Positions 47,207 to 60,805 of a DNA stretch of 64,000 nt are shown piece by piece. Both the position numbers and the translations under genes were made by a program. The stretch lies in contig NZ_DFQV01000011.1 of assembly GCF_002377945.1 (NCBI RefSeq), forward strand, positions 1 to 64,000, read 5' to 3'. Below the pieces are notes generated by a model. That model did no database searches. It saw only the letters and a list, made by a program, of their open reading frames with translations, and was not told the DNA's origin. Source of the stretch: Psychrobacter sp. UBA3480. Its GTDB lineage: Bacteria; Pseudomonadota; Gammaproteobacteria; Pseudomonadales; Moraxellaceae. Each line of letters opens with the position of its first letter. Within the stretch, counting starts at the first letter, position 1.

Positions 47207-49741
47207 TTATTTATCTTGGTCACCAAGCTTATAAGCTAAGACATAATCACCAATGGTTGTTCCAACTGAACCATGACCACCTGCGACCAATACGACCATT
47301 TGCTCACCTTTAGAGTTTAAGTAAGTCATTGGCGTGGCTTGACCACCTGCTGGAATACGGACATTCCATAGTACGTCGCCATTTTTCAAGTCATAAGCTC
47401 GGAAGTTGTTTTCTGTCGCCGCTGACAAGAACGCGACGCCGCCTTTAGTGATGATAGGTCCACCGATACCAGGTACGCCCAATTCCAGTTTGATAGGAAT
47501 AGGAGACAAGTCTTGTACCGTACCATTTTTGCGTTGATAAGCGATATCACCTGTGGCTAGATCAGCACCAGCGATTGTGCCCCATGGTGGCTGCTGACAA
47601 GGTACGCCTAATGGTGACAAGAAGGGACCCAATTCTACTGCATAATCTGCACCTTCATTGGCATTGACGCCTTGCTCGCCTTTATTGGTTTCTGCATCGC
47701 CCAACGTATCTCTAGGAATGAGTTTTGAGGTAAACGCCAAATATGTTGGCATACCGAACATCACGCCATTCTCAGGATCGACTGCAATACCGCCCCAGTT
47801 AAAGGTACCAAAGTTACCAGGATAGACCAAGCTACCATTGGTTGATGGTGGGGTATAGCGACCATCATAGTTGAGCTTATTGAACTCAATACGGCACATC
47901 ATTTGATCAACGAGACTGGCACCCCACATGTCTTTTTCAGTCAGTGGTTCAGGCTCAAAGCTCAAGCCAGAATAAGGCTGAGTTGGCGCTGCGTGCTCTC
48001 CCGCTATGAGATAGCCTTGCGGTGCAGGACGCTCCTTAATCGGTACAATAGGCTCGCCCGTTGCGCGGTTCAAGACGTATACATCGCCTTGTTTGGTTGG
48101 TACAACCAGCGCAGGCTGTACGCCGTCGGCAGTATCTAGATCAAGTAAGGTTGGCTGAGCAGGCGTGTCCATGTCCCAAAGGTCATGATGGACAAACTGC
48201 TGAACCCAGCGCGCTTCACCAGTTTCGATATCTAGAGCGACAACAGACGTTGCATATTTTTCTTCAGCGGCATTTCGATAACTGCCTAGCTGATCCGGCG
48301 TACGGTTACCCATAGGGAAATATGCCAATCCAAGCTCTTCGTCGGCAGTAGCGACTGACCATGAATTTGGCGAACTGGTCTTATAAGTTTGGGTTGGATC
48401 ATTGACATCGAAAGGCGCTGTATTATCAGGATCGCCTGAGTCCCAGTTCCAAAGAAGCTCACCAGTATTGACATCATACGCACGGATCACACCAGATGGC
48501 GAGTTAACATCATAGTTATCATTGACAGCACCAGCGACGATAATGGTATCACCCGCGATAACTGGTGGTGACGTAGAATAATAGTAACCTGCTTGATTGA
48601 ACGGCATGTTATGCATCAAGTCTAGTGCACCATCATCACCAAAATCTTGGCAGCGTTGCCCAGTATTTGGATCGAGTGCATATAGTTTCGCATCAGAAGT
48701 TGGGATAAATATCTTGGCATCGCATTGCTTAGATGCGTTTTCAAAGGTATTGCCAGCAATTTTCTGTACTTGCACGGGGCTAGCTGTACTGTTGCTATTC
48801 TCTGCTGAATTATTAGCAGCGGTAGAGATAGGGTCAGGACTGGTTGCTTGACCAGCATAATAAGACACACCGCGACAGGTTTGGTGCTGACGTTGTAAGT
48901 TTTCCTCTACTTGAGGATCAAACTTCCACAGCGTCTCACCAGAGTCGGCATCTAGCGCTAGTACCCAGTTGTGAGGGGTACATAGGTATAAACCGTTACC
49001 GATTTTTAATGGCGTTGCCTGATAAGTGGTCTCACCGACATCGTTAGGCCCTTTGACATCACCTGTTTGGATTTGCCATGCCAGTTCTAAATCTTTGACA
49101 TTATCGGTATTGATTTTATCTAGAGGCGAGTAGCGCTGACCATAATCAGTACGACCATACGCGCTCCACTCGCCATCTGGCGTTTGCTGACCGTTTGATA
49201 ATGGGTCACCAAGGTTAGCTGAGGTCTCATCTGAGCTGACGTTTTGCTCGTCATCATTTGCAGCATTCAAATCAAGCTCACCGAGTTTGTCAGTGGCATT
49301 ATTGGCTAGACTACCAAAAGAGAGTAGTGCACCTACGATTACGCTTACGAGCAGACCCCAATAATACAGAGGGCTTTTCTTAACATTGCTTGTGGTTGGT
49401 GTGCTATTTGAAGCTACTTGAGTTTTAGGCCCACGCATTTTGTTGGATACCCATGGCAATAGCATGAGCAAACCGAAGATGAGCGGGAAGCCAACTCGAG
49501 GTGCTAGCGCCCACCAATAGAACCCAGATTCCCAAAGTGCCCAAGCCATGGTTGCTACGATAAATAGCGCATATAACCCGTAAGCACTCCAGTGTTTTTT
49601 GAACAATAAAAAAGCTGTCGTTAGTATAATAACGCCAGCAATGAGGTAGTAAGGACTACCGCCTAAGGACAATAAATAAGCGCCGCCAATGAGTAGGGGG
49701 GCGGCAAAAATTGCCATAATGATCGCTACGAATTTTTCCAT
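47207..49741 (-). CDS. gcd: Membrane-bound PQQ-dependent glucose dehydrogenase
   Basis: Oxidises glucose to gluconolactone in the periplasm and passes electrons to ubiquinone. The ATG at 49741 was chosen (AGGTGA nine bases upstream). Five hydrophobic segments in residues 1-140 form the membrane anchor. The rest is an eight-bladed quinoprotein propeller, with EWSAYGRTDYGQRYSPL, LALDADSGETLWKFDP, YALDPNTGQRC and RWVQQFVHHDLWDMDTPAQPT visible. The protein has 844 residues against 796 in E. coli, with small low-complexity inserts at about 150-190. It needs PQQ, and no pqq gene lies in this window. Confidence 0.94.
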   Translation of the reverse strand: MEKFVAIIMAIFAAPLLIGGAYLLSLGGSPYYLIAGVIILTTAFLLFKKHWSAYGLYALFIVATMAWALWESGFYWWALAPRVGFPLIFGLLMLLPWVSNKMRGPKTQVASNSTPTTSNVKKSPLYYWGLLVSVIVGALLSFGSLANNATDKLGELDLNAANDDEQNVSSDETSANLGDPLSNGQQTPDGEWSAYGRTDYGQRYSPLDKINTDNVKDLELAWQIQTGDVKGPNDVGETTYQATPLKIGNGLYLCTPHNWVLALDADSGETLWKFDPQVEENLQRQHQTCRGVSYYAGQATSPDPISTAANNSAENSNSTASPVQVQKIAGNTFENASKQCDAKIFIPTSDAKLYALDPNTGQRCQDFGDDGALDLMHNMPFNQAGYYYSTSPPVIAGDTIIVAGAVNDNYDVNSPSGVIRAYDVNTGELLWNWDSGDPDNTAPFDVNDPTQTYKTSSPNSWSVATADEELGLAYFPMGNRTPDQLGSYRNAAEEKYATSVVALDIETGEARWVQQFVHHDLWDMDTPAQPTLLDLDTADGVQPALVVPTKQGDVYVLNRATGEPIVPIKERPAPQGYLIAGEHAAPTQPYSGLSFEPEPLTEKDMWGASLVDQMMCRIEFNKLNYDGRYTPPSTNGSLVYPGNFGTFNWGGIAVDPENGVMFGMPTYLAFTSKLIPRDTLGDAETNKGEQGVNANEGADYAVELGPFLSPLGVPCQQPPWGTIAGADLATGDIAYQRKNGTVQDLSPIPIKLELGVPGIGGPIITKGGVAFLSAATENNFRAYDLKNGDVLWNVRIPAGGQATPMTYLNSKGEQMVVLVAGGHGSVGTTIGDYVLAYKLGDQDK

Positions 49742-49938
49742 GAGCGGTATCACCTGTTTACAGAAGAGCAAGTTAATATGTATTGATATTTAGTCAACTT
49801 CATTCGACCAAATATCAATACAAGTGTGAATAATATATAAAAGAAACATTGAATAACGTTCTAGAATCTATTTTATCATCCACAGCTCAGTCTAGTAAGG
49901 GTGAGCAAGTCTGAGATACTTTATTTAACAAATGCTCA

Positions 49939-50868
49939 TTAATTTGCAAATTGCTTTTGGCATAGCTCCATGAAAGCGCGACCATATTGACGGATTTCTG
50001 CATCATCGCGTACCGCCATCCAACTGGTAAAGCGACCAAAATGATCGACGGGTATGGCAGTCAGGTTTTGATAATGGCTTGGCTCAAATGCCATTTCTGC
50101 GATGATACCAATACCTAGGCCCAGACCGACATAGGTGCTGATCACATCGGCATCGAGCGCCGCTAATACGATATCTGGCTCTAGTCCTGCTTCGTCGAAC
50201 GTCTTGTCAATCGCGCCGCGTCCTGTAAATCCACCGTGATAAGTCACAATCGGATAGCTGGCAAGCGTGGGCAGGTCAATAGACTCTTGACTAGCCAGTT
50301 CGTGATCACTCGGTACGATAACGCGATGCGTCCAGTCATAGTAACGATAGCATCTAAGATAATTATTATGTAATAAGGACTCAGTGGCGATACCGATATC
50401 GGCTTGACCACGGATGACCATCTGAGCGATGGTCTCAGGATCTGCCTGTTGCAAAATCAAATTCACTTTAGGAAAACGATCTTTGAACTCTTTAACCACT
50501 TGCGGCAGTACATAACGCGCTTGTGTGTGAGTGGTGGCTATCGTCAGCGTACCGATGTTTGGATTATTGAAATCTAGACTGAGGTTTTCAATGGTACGGA
50601 TTTCAGCAAAGATAGACTCGATATGCGGCATAAGCGCTGTGCCCATAGTAGTCAGCCCCGTCAGGCGTTTGCCTTGGCGCACAAATACTTCCGTCTTTAA
50701 CTGATTTTCTAGCGCAGCAATATGCTTTGATAAGCTTGATTGACTGGTATGTAGCACGGTCGCCGCTTGGCTTAAGTTATAACCGTTAATCACCGTATGC
50801 CATACTGTTTCTAGCTGTTTGAGCTGAATCTGCAAATGCCGTTGGTTGACCACTACGTCGATTGCCAT
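49939..50868 (-). CDS. CysB-like LysR-family transcriptional regulator
   Basis: A 309-residue LysR regulator. The N-terminal winged helix-turn-helix reads NLSQAATVLHTSQSSLSKHIAALE (about 30-55). The effector domain resembles CysB/Cbl in TTHTQARYVLP, YPIVTYHGGFTGR and DADVISTYVGLGLGIGIIAEMA. CysB answers to O-acetylserine or sulfate compounds, so control of sulfur genes is the best guess, and the YeeE transporter at 4483 is a possible target. It lies downstream of katG on the same strand, but a terminator separates them. Confidence 0.87.
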   Translation of the reverse strand: MAIDVVVNQRHLQIQLKQLETVWHTVINGYNLSQAATVLHTSQSSLSKHIAALENQLKTEVFVRQGKRLTGLTTMGTALMPHIESIFAEIRTIENLSLDFNNPNIGTLTIATTHTQARYVLPQVVKEFKDRFPKVNLILQQADPETIAQMVIRGQADIGIATESLLHNNYLRCYRYYDWTHRVIVPSDHELASQESIDLPTLASYPIVTYHGGFTGRGAIDKTFDEAGLEPDIVLAALDADVISTYVGLGLGIGIIAEMAFEPSHYQNLTAIPVDHFGRFTSWMAVRDDAEIRQYGRAFMELCQKQFAN

Positions 50869-51245
50869 AACTTAATCCTATTGTATAAATATACAAACCT
50901 CGTCTGTATATGAAAGTAAAAATGTCTGAACATACAGTAATAAAGTAGTGTAAAACAAAGCTATTATTCTTGTATACAATAAATAGCTATCAATTTATGA
51001 TAATTATGAATATAGAATTTGTATTTTGCAATGCTAAAAAATTATTCGTTCAGTAAATGCTGCTTAGTCAGTGAAACCATTTGACTCAACAACTCATAAA
51101 GAACGGTCATTATTGAGCATAAAAAATTAAGTATAAAAAAACAGCTACCTTCTAAAAGATAGCTGTTCGTTGATTATAAAGTTATTTATTACTATTAATA
51201 TTTACTACTATTAGTTAGTTGATACTGACCAACTTCAAACTTGGT
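50869..51245 (-). other. Spacer with katG terminator and LysR gene promoter
   Basis: AACAGCTACCTT-CTAA-AAGATAGCTGTT (51141-51168) forms a stem followed on the minus strand by seven T. It lies about 75 bases past katG and is its terminator. The remaining AT-rich part should contain the promoter of the LysR gene. Confidence 0.8.
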
Positions 51246-54212
<2,967 letters not shown>

Positions 54213-56129
54213 ATGTCTGCTGTCAAATCTGTACCGCCCAATCAACCAATTGCCAAAAAGTCATGGGGCGAGGCTACAAAAGCTTATCTCGATCCTCGTG
54301 TCATTATTATGCTGTTTTTGGGGTTCTCAGCGGGTATACCTATTCTGCTGATTTTCTCAAGTCTATCGCTATGGCTGAGAGAAGCAGGCATTGATCGTAG
54401 TGTCGTCACTATGTTCAGCTGGGCAGCATTGGGTTATTCGTTCAAATTTATTTGGGCGCCATTGATTGATGCGCTCCCTGTACCGTTTTTGACCAAGTGG
54501 CTAGGGCGTCGTCGTAGTTGGATGGTGGTATCACAGCTGCTTATCGTGCTGGCAATCTTTTTAATGGCAAGGGTAAATCCTGTTAGCGAAGATGTCTTGG
54601 TTTATATGGCAGGCGCGGCCGTGCTGCTTGGGTTCTCTTCTGCGACGCAAGATATCGTGATTGATGCGTACCGTATTGAGCTTGCACCGCCGTCTATGCA
54701 GTCTATTCTGTCCTCTATTTATGTGTCAGGCTACCGTATCGGTATGATTGTCGCAGGGGCAGGCGCGTTATATTTGGCTGATTATTTCGGCTCAAATGAG
54801 ACGTTTTATAGTTATGAAGCATGGCGTAATACTTACTACATCATGGCAGGAGTCATGACTTTAGGGGTATTAACGACGTTTGCCAGTTATGAGCCAACCG
54901 CTGAGACCCTGCAAGGTAAAAAGCAAAAGGGTAACTTAAAAGTATTCCTAATTTATTCTGCGTTACTACTTATCCCAGGCCTACTGTTTGGTGTTATTTA
55001 CCTAATTAATATTTTGATCAATACAGTATTTGATAGCACAGTGGCCTTGATACCACTAATGGTAATGCCAGCGATTAAGTTTTACTTTTTAGCATTGGTC
55101 GCGTGCGCGCCATTATTATTACTGTACTTTATTATCAATCAACCAAAAATCATTAACAAAGCCCCGTTGGTCGCTGAAACTCGTGAAGACTACGTCAGAC
55201 TGGTAGCGTTGTTTGTATTTTCAGTGATTGCCTTTATCGCTGCTTATATATTGATGGGGCAAGTCTTACCAGAGTTCGAAGGCGCTTTTTCTAGCTTCTT
55301 TGTAGAAACCTTGCACTTATTAGTAAGTCTAGGCGCGGCGATGGCAGCAGGTTATGCATTGGTACAAGTAGGACTGGTGAAAAAAGAAGTGGCCATGGCA
55401 ACATGGATCGAGCCTGTTTTAGATTTTTTCCGACGTTATGGTAAAAAAGCCCTGCTGCTATTAGCCTTGATTGGCCTATACCGTATCTCGGATATCGTCG
55501 CAGGCGTGATCTCCAACGTCTTTTATCAAGACATGGGCTTTAGCAAAACCGATATCGCCAATGCCGTAAAACTGGTGGGTGTGATTATGGCAATTGCAGG
55601 TGGTTTTTTGGGCGGGATTTTGGCTCAGCGCTTCCGTATTATGCACGCCATGATGATTGGCGCGATTTTAGCGTGTGCGACCAACCTGTTGTTTGTGGTA
55701 TTGACATACAACCCAGGTAGCCTGCCAATCATGTATATGGCAGTGATATTTGATAACTTGGCTGCGGGCCTTGCGAGTGCTGTATTTATCGCTTTCTTAT
55801 CCGCACTGACATCGATTCGTTTTACTGCTGTACAGTATGCGATTTTTTCCTCATTGATGACGCTGATACCCAAAGTGATGGGTGGTTATTCTGGTGCTAT
55901 CGTCGATAATATGGGTTATCCGTTTTTCTTTATCTTTACCTTTGCTATCGGTATTCCAATTCTGGCACTGATTTACTTTGTCGATAGACATATTGTCATT
56001 GGTGATAACGATGATATTTATGGCGATGACAATAATGATGGCAGCGGTGGTAATGAGATAGGTGACAAACTAAGCAAAACCAATCCTAACCTGACCGATA
56101 CTAAAGAGCCACCACACGCATCAGAGTAG
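54213..56129 (+). CDS. ampG: AmpG-like muropeptide permease (MFS)
   Basis: Imports anhydro-muropeptides from the periplasm for cell-wall recycling. The 638-residue MFS protein shows LFLGFSAGIPILLIFSSLSLWLREAGI, the AALGYSFKFIWAPLID motif and the GRRRSWMV loop, all AmpG-typical. FSSATQDIVIDAYRIEL supports this. About 14 membrane segments are visible, the extra ones at about 245-300 and 325-390. The C-terminal 45 residues are acidic and Asn-rich. GGTGAG precedes the ATG. prmC follows after 50 bases, so they may share a transcript. Confidence 0.88.
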   Translation: MSAVKSVPPNQPIAKKSWGEATKAYLDPRVIIMLFLGFSAGIPILLIFSSLSLWLREAGIDRSVVTMFSWAALGYSFKFIWAPLIDALPVPFLTKWLGRRRSWMVVSQLLIVLAIFLMARVNPVSEDVLVYMAGAAVLLGFSSATQDIVIDAYRIELAPPSMQSILSSIYVSGYRIGMIVAGAGALYLADYFGSNETFYSYEAWRNTYYIMAGVMTLGVLTTFASYEPTAETLQGKKQKGNLKVFLIYSALLLIPGLLFGVIYLINILINTVFDSTVALIPLMVMPAIKFYFLALVACAPLLLLYFIINQPKIINKAPLVAETREDYVRLVALFVFSVIAFIAAYILMGQVLPEFEGAFSSFFVETLHLLVSLGAAMAAGYALVQVGLVKKEVAMATWIEPVLDFFRRYGKKALLLLALIGLYRISDIVAGVISNVFYQDMGFSKTDIANAVKLVGVIMAIAGGFLGGILAQRFRIMHAMMIGAILACATNLLFVVLTYNPGSLPIMYMAVIFDNLAAGLASAVFIAFLSALTSIRFTAVQYAIFSSLMTLIPKVMGGYSGAIVDNMGYPFFFIFTFAIGIPILALIYFVDRHIVIGDNDDIYGDDNNDGSGGNEIGDKLSKTNPNLTDTKEPPHASE

Positions 56130-56179
56130 GCTAAGCAGTATTGTACCTTTATCCATTCACTGTTTTTTAAGAGCTATTT

Positions 56180-57052
56180 ATGACCGTATCGACCATTCGT
56201 CAAATCAAGCAGCAGATTCAACAGCTAACGAATGGTGATACTGATAATCAGCTGCCGTCGTTTTGGCTAACTGACTGGTTGTTGCATGTCATTAATAAGC
56301 CTGCGATAGCGTTGATGACTGATGAAGATTATCAGCTCACTGATAGTGAGGTAGCACGTTTCAATGACGGTGTGGTAAAAATGCAGCAAGGCATACCGCT
56401 TGCGTACTTGACTGGACAGCAGGAGTTTTGGTCGCTTAACCTTAGAGTGAACGAGCATACTCTGATTCCTAGGCCTGATACCGAAGTACTGGTCGAGCAG
56501 GTATTGAACTGGATAAACGCTCAGCCAACGCAACTCAGTAATAAGCGATTGTTAGATTTGGGCACAGGGTCAGGTTGTATCGCTATCAGTCTTGCCCATG
56601 AACTTAAGAAAACTAATTGGCAAGTCGTGGCGGTTGATTTATCGTCAGAGGCTCTTAAGATTGCTCAGCACAATGCGGTGAGTAATAATGTTGCCAATGT
56701 TGAGTTTGTCCAAAGCAGTTGGTATCAAGCGCTACCTACTAATGATGAGCATCAGTTTGATATCATCGTCTCCAACCCTCCTTATATTGACGAGACAGAC
56801 GAGCATTTGGTAGGTCTAACAGCTGAACCGATTAGTGCGCTCAGTGCACCTAATCAAGGTCTGGCTGATATCGAGCATATCGTCCAACAAGCAATGACAT
56901 ATCTCTGTACAGGTGGGCTACTGGCTATCGAGCATGGATATGATCAAGGTGATGCTGTTCGCAAGTTGTTTTTGGATAGTAATTTTGAGTCAGTACATAC
57001 CGTAAAAGACTACGGTGGTAATGATCGCGTCACGCTAGGGCAAGTCCAGTAG
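56180..57052 (+). CDS. prmC: Release factor glutamine methyltransferase PrmC
   Basis: Methylates the GGQ glutamine of release factors RF1 and RF2. The N-terminal helical domain ends with PLAYLTGQQEFW. The SAM site is RLLDLGTGSGCIAISLA (about 124-140), and the catalytic NPPY motif appears in IIVSNPPYIDE. The 290 residues match the family. prfA, its usual neighbour, is not upstream; instead ampG precedes and moeB follows by 41 bases, which suggests one operon. Confidence 0.95.
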   Translation: MTVSTIRQIKQQIQQLTNGDTDNQLPSFWLTDWLLHVINKPAIALMTDEDYQLTDSEVARFNDGVVKMQQGIPLAYLTGQQEFWSLNLRVNEHTLIPRPDTEVLVEQVLNWINAQPTQLSNKRLLDLGTGSGCIAISLAHELKKTNWQVVAVDLSSEALKIAQHNAVSNNVANVEFVQSSWYQALPTNDEHQFDIIVSNPPYIDETDEHLVGLTAEPISALSAPNQGLADIEHIVQQAMTYLCTGGLLAIEHGYDQGDAVRKLFLDSNFESVHTVKDYGGNDRVTLGQVQ

Positions 57053-57093
57053 ATGGTTTTTTGATAGTAGATTTCTTTGATTATAGGTTGTAG

Positions 57094-57903
57094 ATGAATA
57101 TGGTAGAAGAGCTGGTACAGCTATCAGATGATGAGCTACTCCGTTATGCCCGGCAAGTATTATTAGACGGTTGGGATATGGACGCTCAGCTGCGATTAAA
57201 GACAGCACGCGTGGTCATAATAGGGGCAGGCGGCCTTGGTTGTCCTGCGTCTGAGACATTGGTACGTGCTGGAGTGGGTTATGTCCATCTGATTGATGAT
57301 GATGAGATTGAGGCGAGCAACTTACAACGGCAAACGCTGTTTTTGCCAGAAGATATCGGTCAGTCTAAAGCATTGATAGCAGCGCACATGTTAGCGCGCA
57401 TCAACCCTTTGATAAAGGCTCGCGGCACTGTCACACGATTAGATGAAGACAACGCTTATGAATTGCTCGATATGGCAGCAGGCAAGCCGGACTTATTCTT
57501 AGACTGTACGGATAATTTTGCCACGCGCGACATCATCAATCGTATCAGTGTACGCTACCAGATTCCCCTGTTATCTGCCTCAGCAATTGCGATGCAAGGG
57601 CAGTTAGCACTGTTCGAACCTCAGCTCGATACTGGTTGTTATCATTGCGTATTTGGCTCAGTAGCAACTGATGAAGCCTCTGACGAACGTACGTGTGCCA
57701 ATTCAGGAGTGTTGGCCAGTACCACTGCCGTCATGGGCAACTTGCAAGCCAATGCTGCGTTGCAATACTTGGGATTAACCAAAAATCCACTGACAAACAA
57801 ACTGCTCATATGGGATGGTAGTCAGATGCAGCAGCGACTAATGGGCTATCGAAAAGACCCGCAGTGTCCTGTCTGTAGCAGTCCTATAGTCAATCCTCTA
57901 TAA
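57094..57903 (+). CDS. moeB: MoeB/ThiF family adenylyltransferase
   Basis: Activates the C-terminal glycine of MoaD or ThiS by adenylation, for molybdopterin or thiazole synthesis. The ATP site is VVIIGAGGLGCPASETLVRAG (about 33-53), followed by the adenylation segment LIDDDEIEASNLQRQTLF. The Zn ligands are CYHC and the C-terminal CPVC. The DCTDNFATR motif is present. 269 residues is a typical MoeB length without a rhodanese domain. Molybdenum cofactor is required by XdhB, but ThiF cannot be excluded. Confidence 0.88.
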   Translation: MNMVEELVQLSDDELLRYARQVLLDGWDMDAQLRLKTARVVIIGAGGLGCPASETLVRAGVGYVHLIDDDEIEASNLQRQTLFLPEDIGQSKALIAAHMLARINPLIKARGTVTRLDEDNAYELLDMAAGKPDLFLDCTDNFATRDIINRISVRYQIPLLSASAIAMQGQLALFEPQLDTGCYHCVFGSVATDEASDERTCANSGVLASTTAVMGNLQANAALQYLGLTKNPLTNKLLIWDGSQMQQRLMGYRKDPQCPVCSSPIVNPL

Positions 57904-58073
57904 ATTGGATACGGTGTCAGGCTTGCTTAGTCTACGACTGGTAGTACTTTCACTTGCCTTCCTTGTATCCAAATTATATTAAACAGACTATAACTGAGTA
58001 ATCTGATTTTAACGCATTTTTATATTGTATTGCCTATCTTCAAACCTCCTTCTTATTACCATAGTTGTTTTTT

Positions 58074-59417
58074 ATGAAAATTCATCGTCCGCATTTATTA
58101 AAGCATACTTTTAATGTCATGAACCGTGTTCGCCAAACAGTGAGTGTGGCAGGTCTGTCTGCGCTAAGAGTGGCAAAAGGTGAGAAACCTGACGCGATGC
58201 TACTCAAAGAAACCTTTGAGCAGTTAGGTACGACTTATATCAAAATCGGTCAATTTATCGCCAGTACGCCGTCATTGTTTCCACGTGATTATGTCAAGGC
58301 ATTCCAGAGCTGCTTGGATCAAACCACACCATTGTCTTATGCTTATATCGAGCAAGTGCTAAAAGAAGAGCTAGCGACTAATGGCATGACCCTTGATGAT
58401 ATGTTTGCGCATATTGACTTAGAGCCACTAGCATCAGCTTCTATCGCTCAAGTGCATGCAGCACGGTTGCACAATGGTGATGAAGTGGTGCTAAAGGTAC
58501 AAAAGCCTGGCGTCGAGACCATCATGCAGACCGACTTGGGTGTATTGCATGGCGTAACTAAGCTACTCGAAATACTAATGCCATCGATGAAATTTGCTAG
58601 CATTGCGCCGATTATCGATGAGATTCGCCTGCGTATGCTTGCCGAGACTGACTTTATCGCTGAAGCACAGAATATTCGCGATTTTCAGCAGTTCTTAGCG
58701 GTATCAGGTAATACTCGTGTCGTTGCACCAACTGTCTATGAAGAGCTGACTACCAAGCGTGTGCTAACGATGAGCCGTCTCTATGGCGTCTCTATGGTCG
58801 ATGAGTCACTCATGCGTCAGTACTGCGCTGATCCTGCCCAAGTCATGGCAGACACTTTAAACACATGGTTTGCTAGTCTCATGTTATGCAATAGTTTCCA
58901 TGCGGATTTACACGCTGGTAATCTAATGCTATTGACCGACGGCCGTATTGGCTTTTTGGATTTTGGTATTGTCGGTAAACTCAAAGCTGAGAGCTGGCGT
59001 GCATGCATGGGCATGATGCAAGCCATGCAAGACAGTGACTATCAAGCCATGGCTCGCCATATGATTGATATGGAGATGACGCATGGTGGCAATAAAGTCG
59101 ATGTGGCTGCACTGGGGAATGACTTGCAACGCATGATGACAACCATCATGGCAGAAGATAAGACCTTTACCAGTGGTGTACCTTTCAATAGTAAAGAACA
59201 AGCCGATGAGCTTAATAAAATGATGCTTGAGATTGTTGAGGTTGGCAAACGTCATGGCATCCATTTTCCACGTGACTTTGCTTTATTGACTAAACAGATG
59301 TTGTATTTTGATCGGTTTATGCGTACGCTAGCTCCAGATATGGATATGTTTAGCGATCAGCGGGTGCAGATGCTAGGGCAGGATACAGTAGAGACGCCAA
59401 CGTTAGACGTATCATAG
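58074..59417 (+). CDS. ABC1 (AarF/UbiB family) atypical kinase
   Basis: A 447-residue protein of the ABC1 family. The start at ATG 58074 is used; the frame could begin at TTG 58065. Motifs are present: the KxGQ-type TYIKIGQFIASTPSLFP, SASIAQVHAARL, the ATP-site Lys in VVLKVQKPGV, the catalytic NFHADLHAGNLMLL (here FHADLHAGN) and LDFGIVGKL. It lacks the C-terminal membrane helices of UbiB. Members support ubiquinone synthesis or act as ATPases; the true UbiB may lie elsewhere. No ribosome site is clear. A 160-base spacer separates it from moeB. Confidence 0.85.
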   Translation: MKIHRPHLLKHTFNVMNRVRQTVSVAGLSALRVAKGEKPDAMLLKETFEQLGTTYIKIGQFIASTPSLFPRDYVKAFQSCLDQTTPLSYAYIEQVLKEELATNGMTLDDMFAHIDLEPLASASIAQVHAARLHNGDEVVLKVQKPGVETIMQTDLGVLHGVTKLLEILMPSMKFASIAPIIDEIRLRMLAETDFIAEAQNIRDFQQFLAVSGNTRVVAPTVYEELTTKRVLTMSRLYGVSMVDESLMRQYCADPAQVMADTLNTWFASLMLCNSFHADLHAGNLMLLTDGRIGFLDFGIVGKLKAESWRACMGMMQAMQDSDYQAMARHMIDMEMTHGGNKVDVAALGNDLQRMMTTIMAEDKTFTSGVPFNSKEQADELNKMMLEIVEVGKRHGIHFPRDFALLTKQMLYFDRFMRTLAPDMDMFSDQRVQMLGQDTVETPTLDVS

Positions 59418-59543
59418 CTTTTCTAGTATTTTATGCTGGCTTAATATATCTAATAACTTCTCTATTTCTGCGTTTATTTATTACTGCTTTTGACTGTCTA
59501 ACACAAAGGATTGTGTGCTAATTGCCGCAAAAATGGCTCTGTC

Positions 59544-60800
59544 ATGATGACTGCTTTTAAAAGCCGTATGGTCCCGACGATTACCAACGAAGCTGCCATT
59601 GCCTGTATCGGTATGTACTGCATGGCAGTCGTTATGGGCTATGGCCGCTTTCTGTTTACCGCCACCTTACCTGATATTATGGTGCAATTGTCGCTATCAA
59701 CGACAATTGCAGGCTGGCTGGCATCAATCAATTATATCGGTTACTTTATTGGCGCTCTTATCGCCATGTTTGTGCCTCAGCGCTCGACATGGCAAGCGAT
59801 GACGCTGTGGGCGGTTATCAGTGTTGTCACCACGATGTTACTCGTCATACCAAATATGTCGCTCACGCTATGGTATATCATTCGTTTAATTGCAGGTGTT
59901 GCAAGTGGCGTGGCGATGATATTGAGCTCATCTTTCGTGATTCAAACCCTTAGCCCTGAGCGCCGTTCTGTATTATCAGCAGTCCATTATGCAGGTATTG
60001 GTGTCGGCATCAGCGCCTCTGCCATCGTAACGTGGTGGCTATTAAAATTAGGCTATCACTTCGATGTAATTTGGCTAGTCGCAGGCGTCACCAGTTTACC
60101 GCTTGTGTGGCTACTTTATGCGATAAAGCCAAGACAATTACAGACTGTTGATTCACAGCAGATTGATGATAAACAGCACGTGTCAGTGCATCAAACCTAT
60201 TTGAACTTTAAACGCTCCTTATATAAAGCCATCTCTGGGCACCATAAAGCGCTTGTTTTACTTTTCGTCAGCTATGTACTGGCAGGGTTTGGTTATATTA
60301 GCTCAGCAACTTTTTTACCCGTTATGGCAGCACAACGTCTAACAACACAGACGTATGCTGGACTCATGATTTGGTTGGTTGTTGGTATTTTTGCGATGTT
60401 GTCAAACCCCCTATGGGGCGCGCTTGCCAAACGTATCGGTGAGATAAAAACCTTAATGGGGCTGACGGTATTGCAAGCATTTGGCATGTGCTTGCCCATA
60501 TGGTTTGATGGGGCGCTTGGATTGTATGGCAATGCTGCGATTTTAGGATTGACCTTTGTCGGTATGGTATCGATGACACTGACTTTATTTAAAAACATCA
60601 ATCCTGCCTATTCTAATTTACTGATTGCTTTGGCAACGTTGGCTTATGCGTTAGGGCAGTTTTTAGGACCATTGGTGACAGTGGCACTGGCAGGGAAGGA
60701 TGGTAATTTCAATGCAGGGTTACTTGTCGCTGCTATTGGATTGATGATCGGGTTTGTACTATTGGTATGGTTTCGTCGACAGTCACCAACGCCCGTATAG
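59544..60800 (+). CDS. YbfB/YjiJ-type MFS transporter
   Basis: A membrane protein with 12 hydrophobic segments and 418 residues. I start at ATG 59544; the frame could begin at a TTG 33 bases upstream with AAGGA placed too close. The YbfB/YjiJ family is suggested by YGRFLFTATLPDIMVQ, TTIAGWLASINYIGYFIGALIA and ERRSVLSAVHYAGIGVGIS. Substrate unknown. It ends five bases before the convergent lrp gene with no room for a terminator. Confidence 0.8.
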   Translation: MMTAFKSRMVPTITNEAAIACIGMYCMAVVMGYGRFLFTATLPDIMVQLSLSTTIAGWLASINYIGYFIGALIAMFVPQRSTWQAMTLWAVISVVTTMLLVIPNMSLTLWYIIRLIAGVASGVAMILSSSFVIQTLSPERRSVLSAVHYAGIGVGISASAIVTWWLLKLGYHFDVIWLVAGVTSLPLVWLLYAIKPRQLQTVDSQQIDDKQHVSVHQTYLNFKRSLYKAISGHHKALVLLFVSYVLAGFGYISSATFLPVMAAQRLTTQTYAGLMIWLVVGIFAMLSNPLWGALAKRIGEIKTLMGLTVLQAFGMCLPIWFDGALGLYGNAAILGLTFVGMVSMTLTLFKNINPAYSNLLIALATLAYALGQFLGPLVTVALAGKDGNFNAGLLVAAIGLMIGFVLLVWFRRQSPTPV

Positions 60801-60805
60801 ATCTT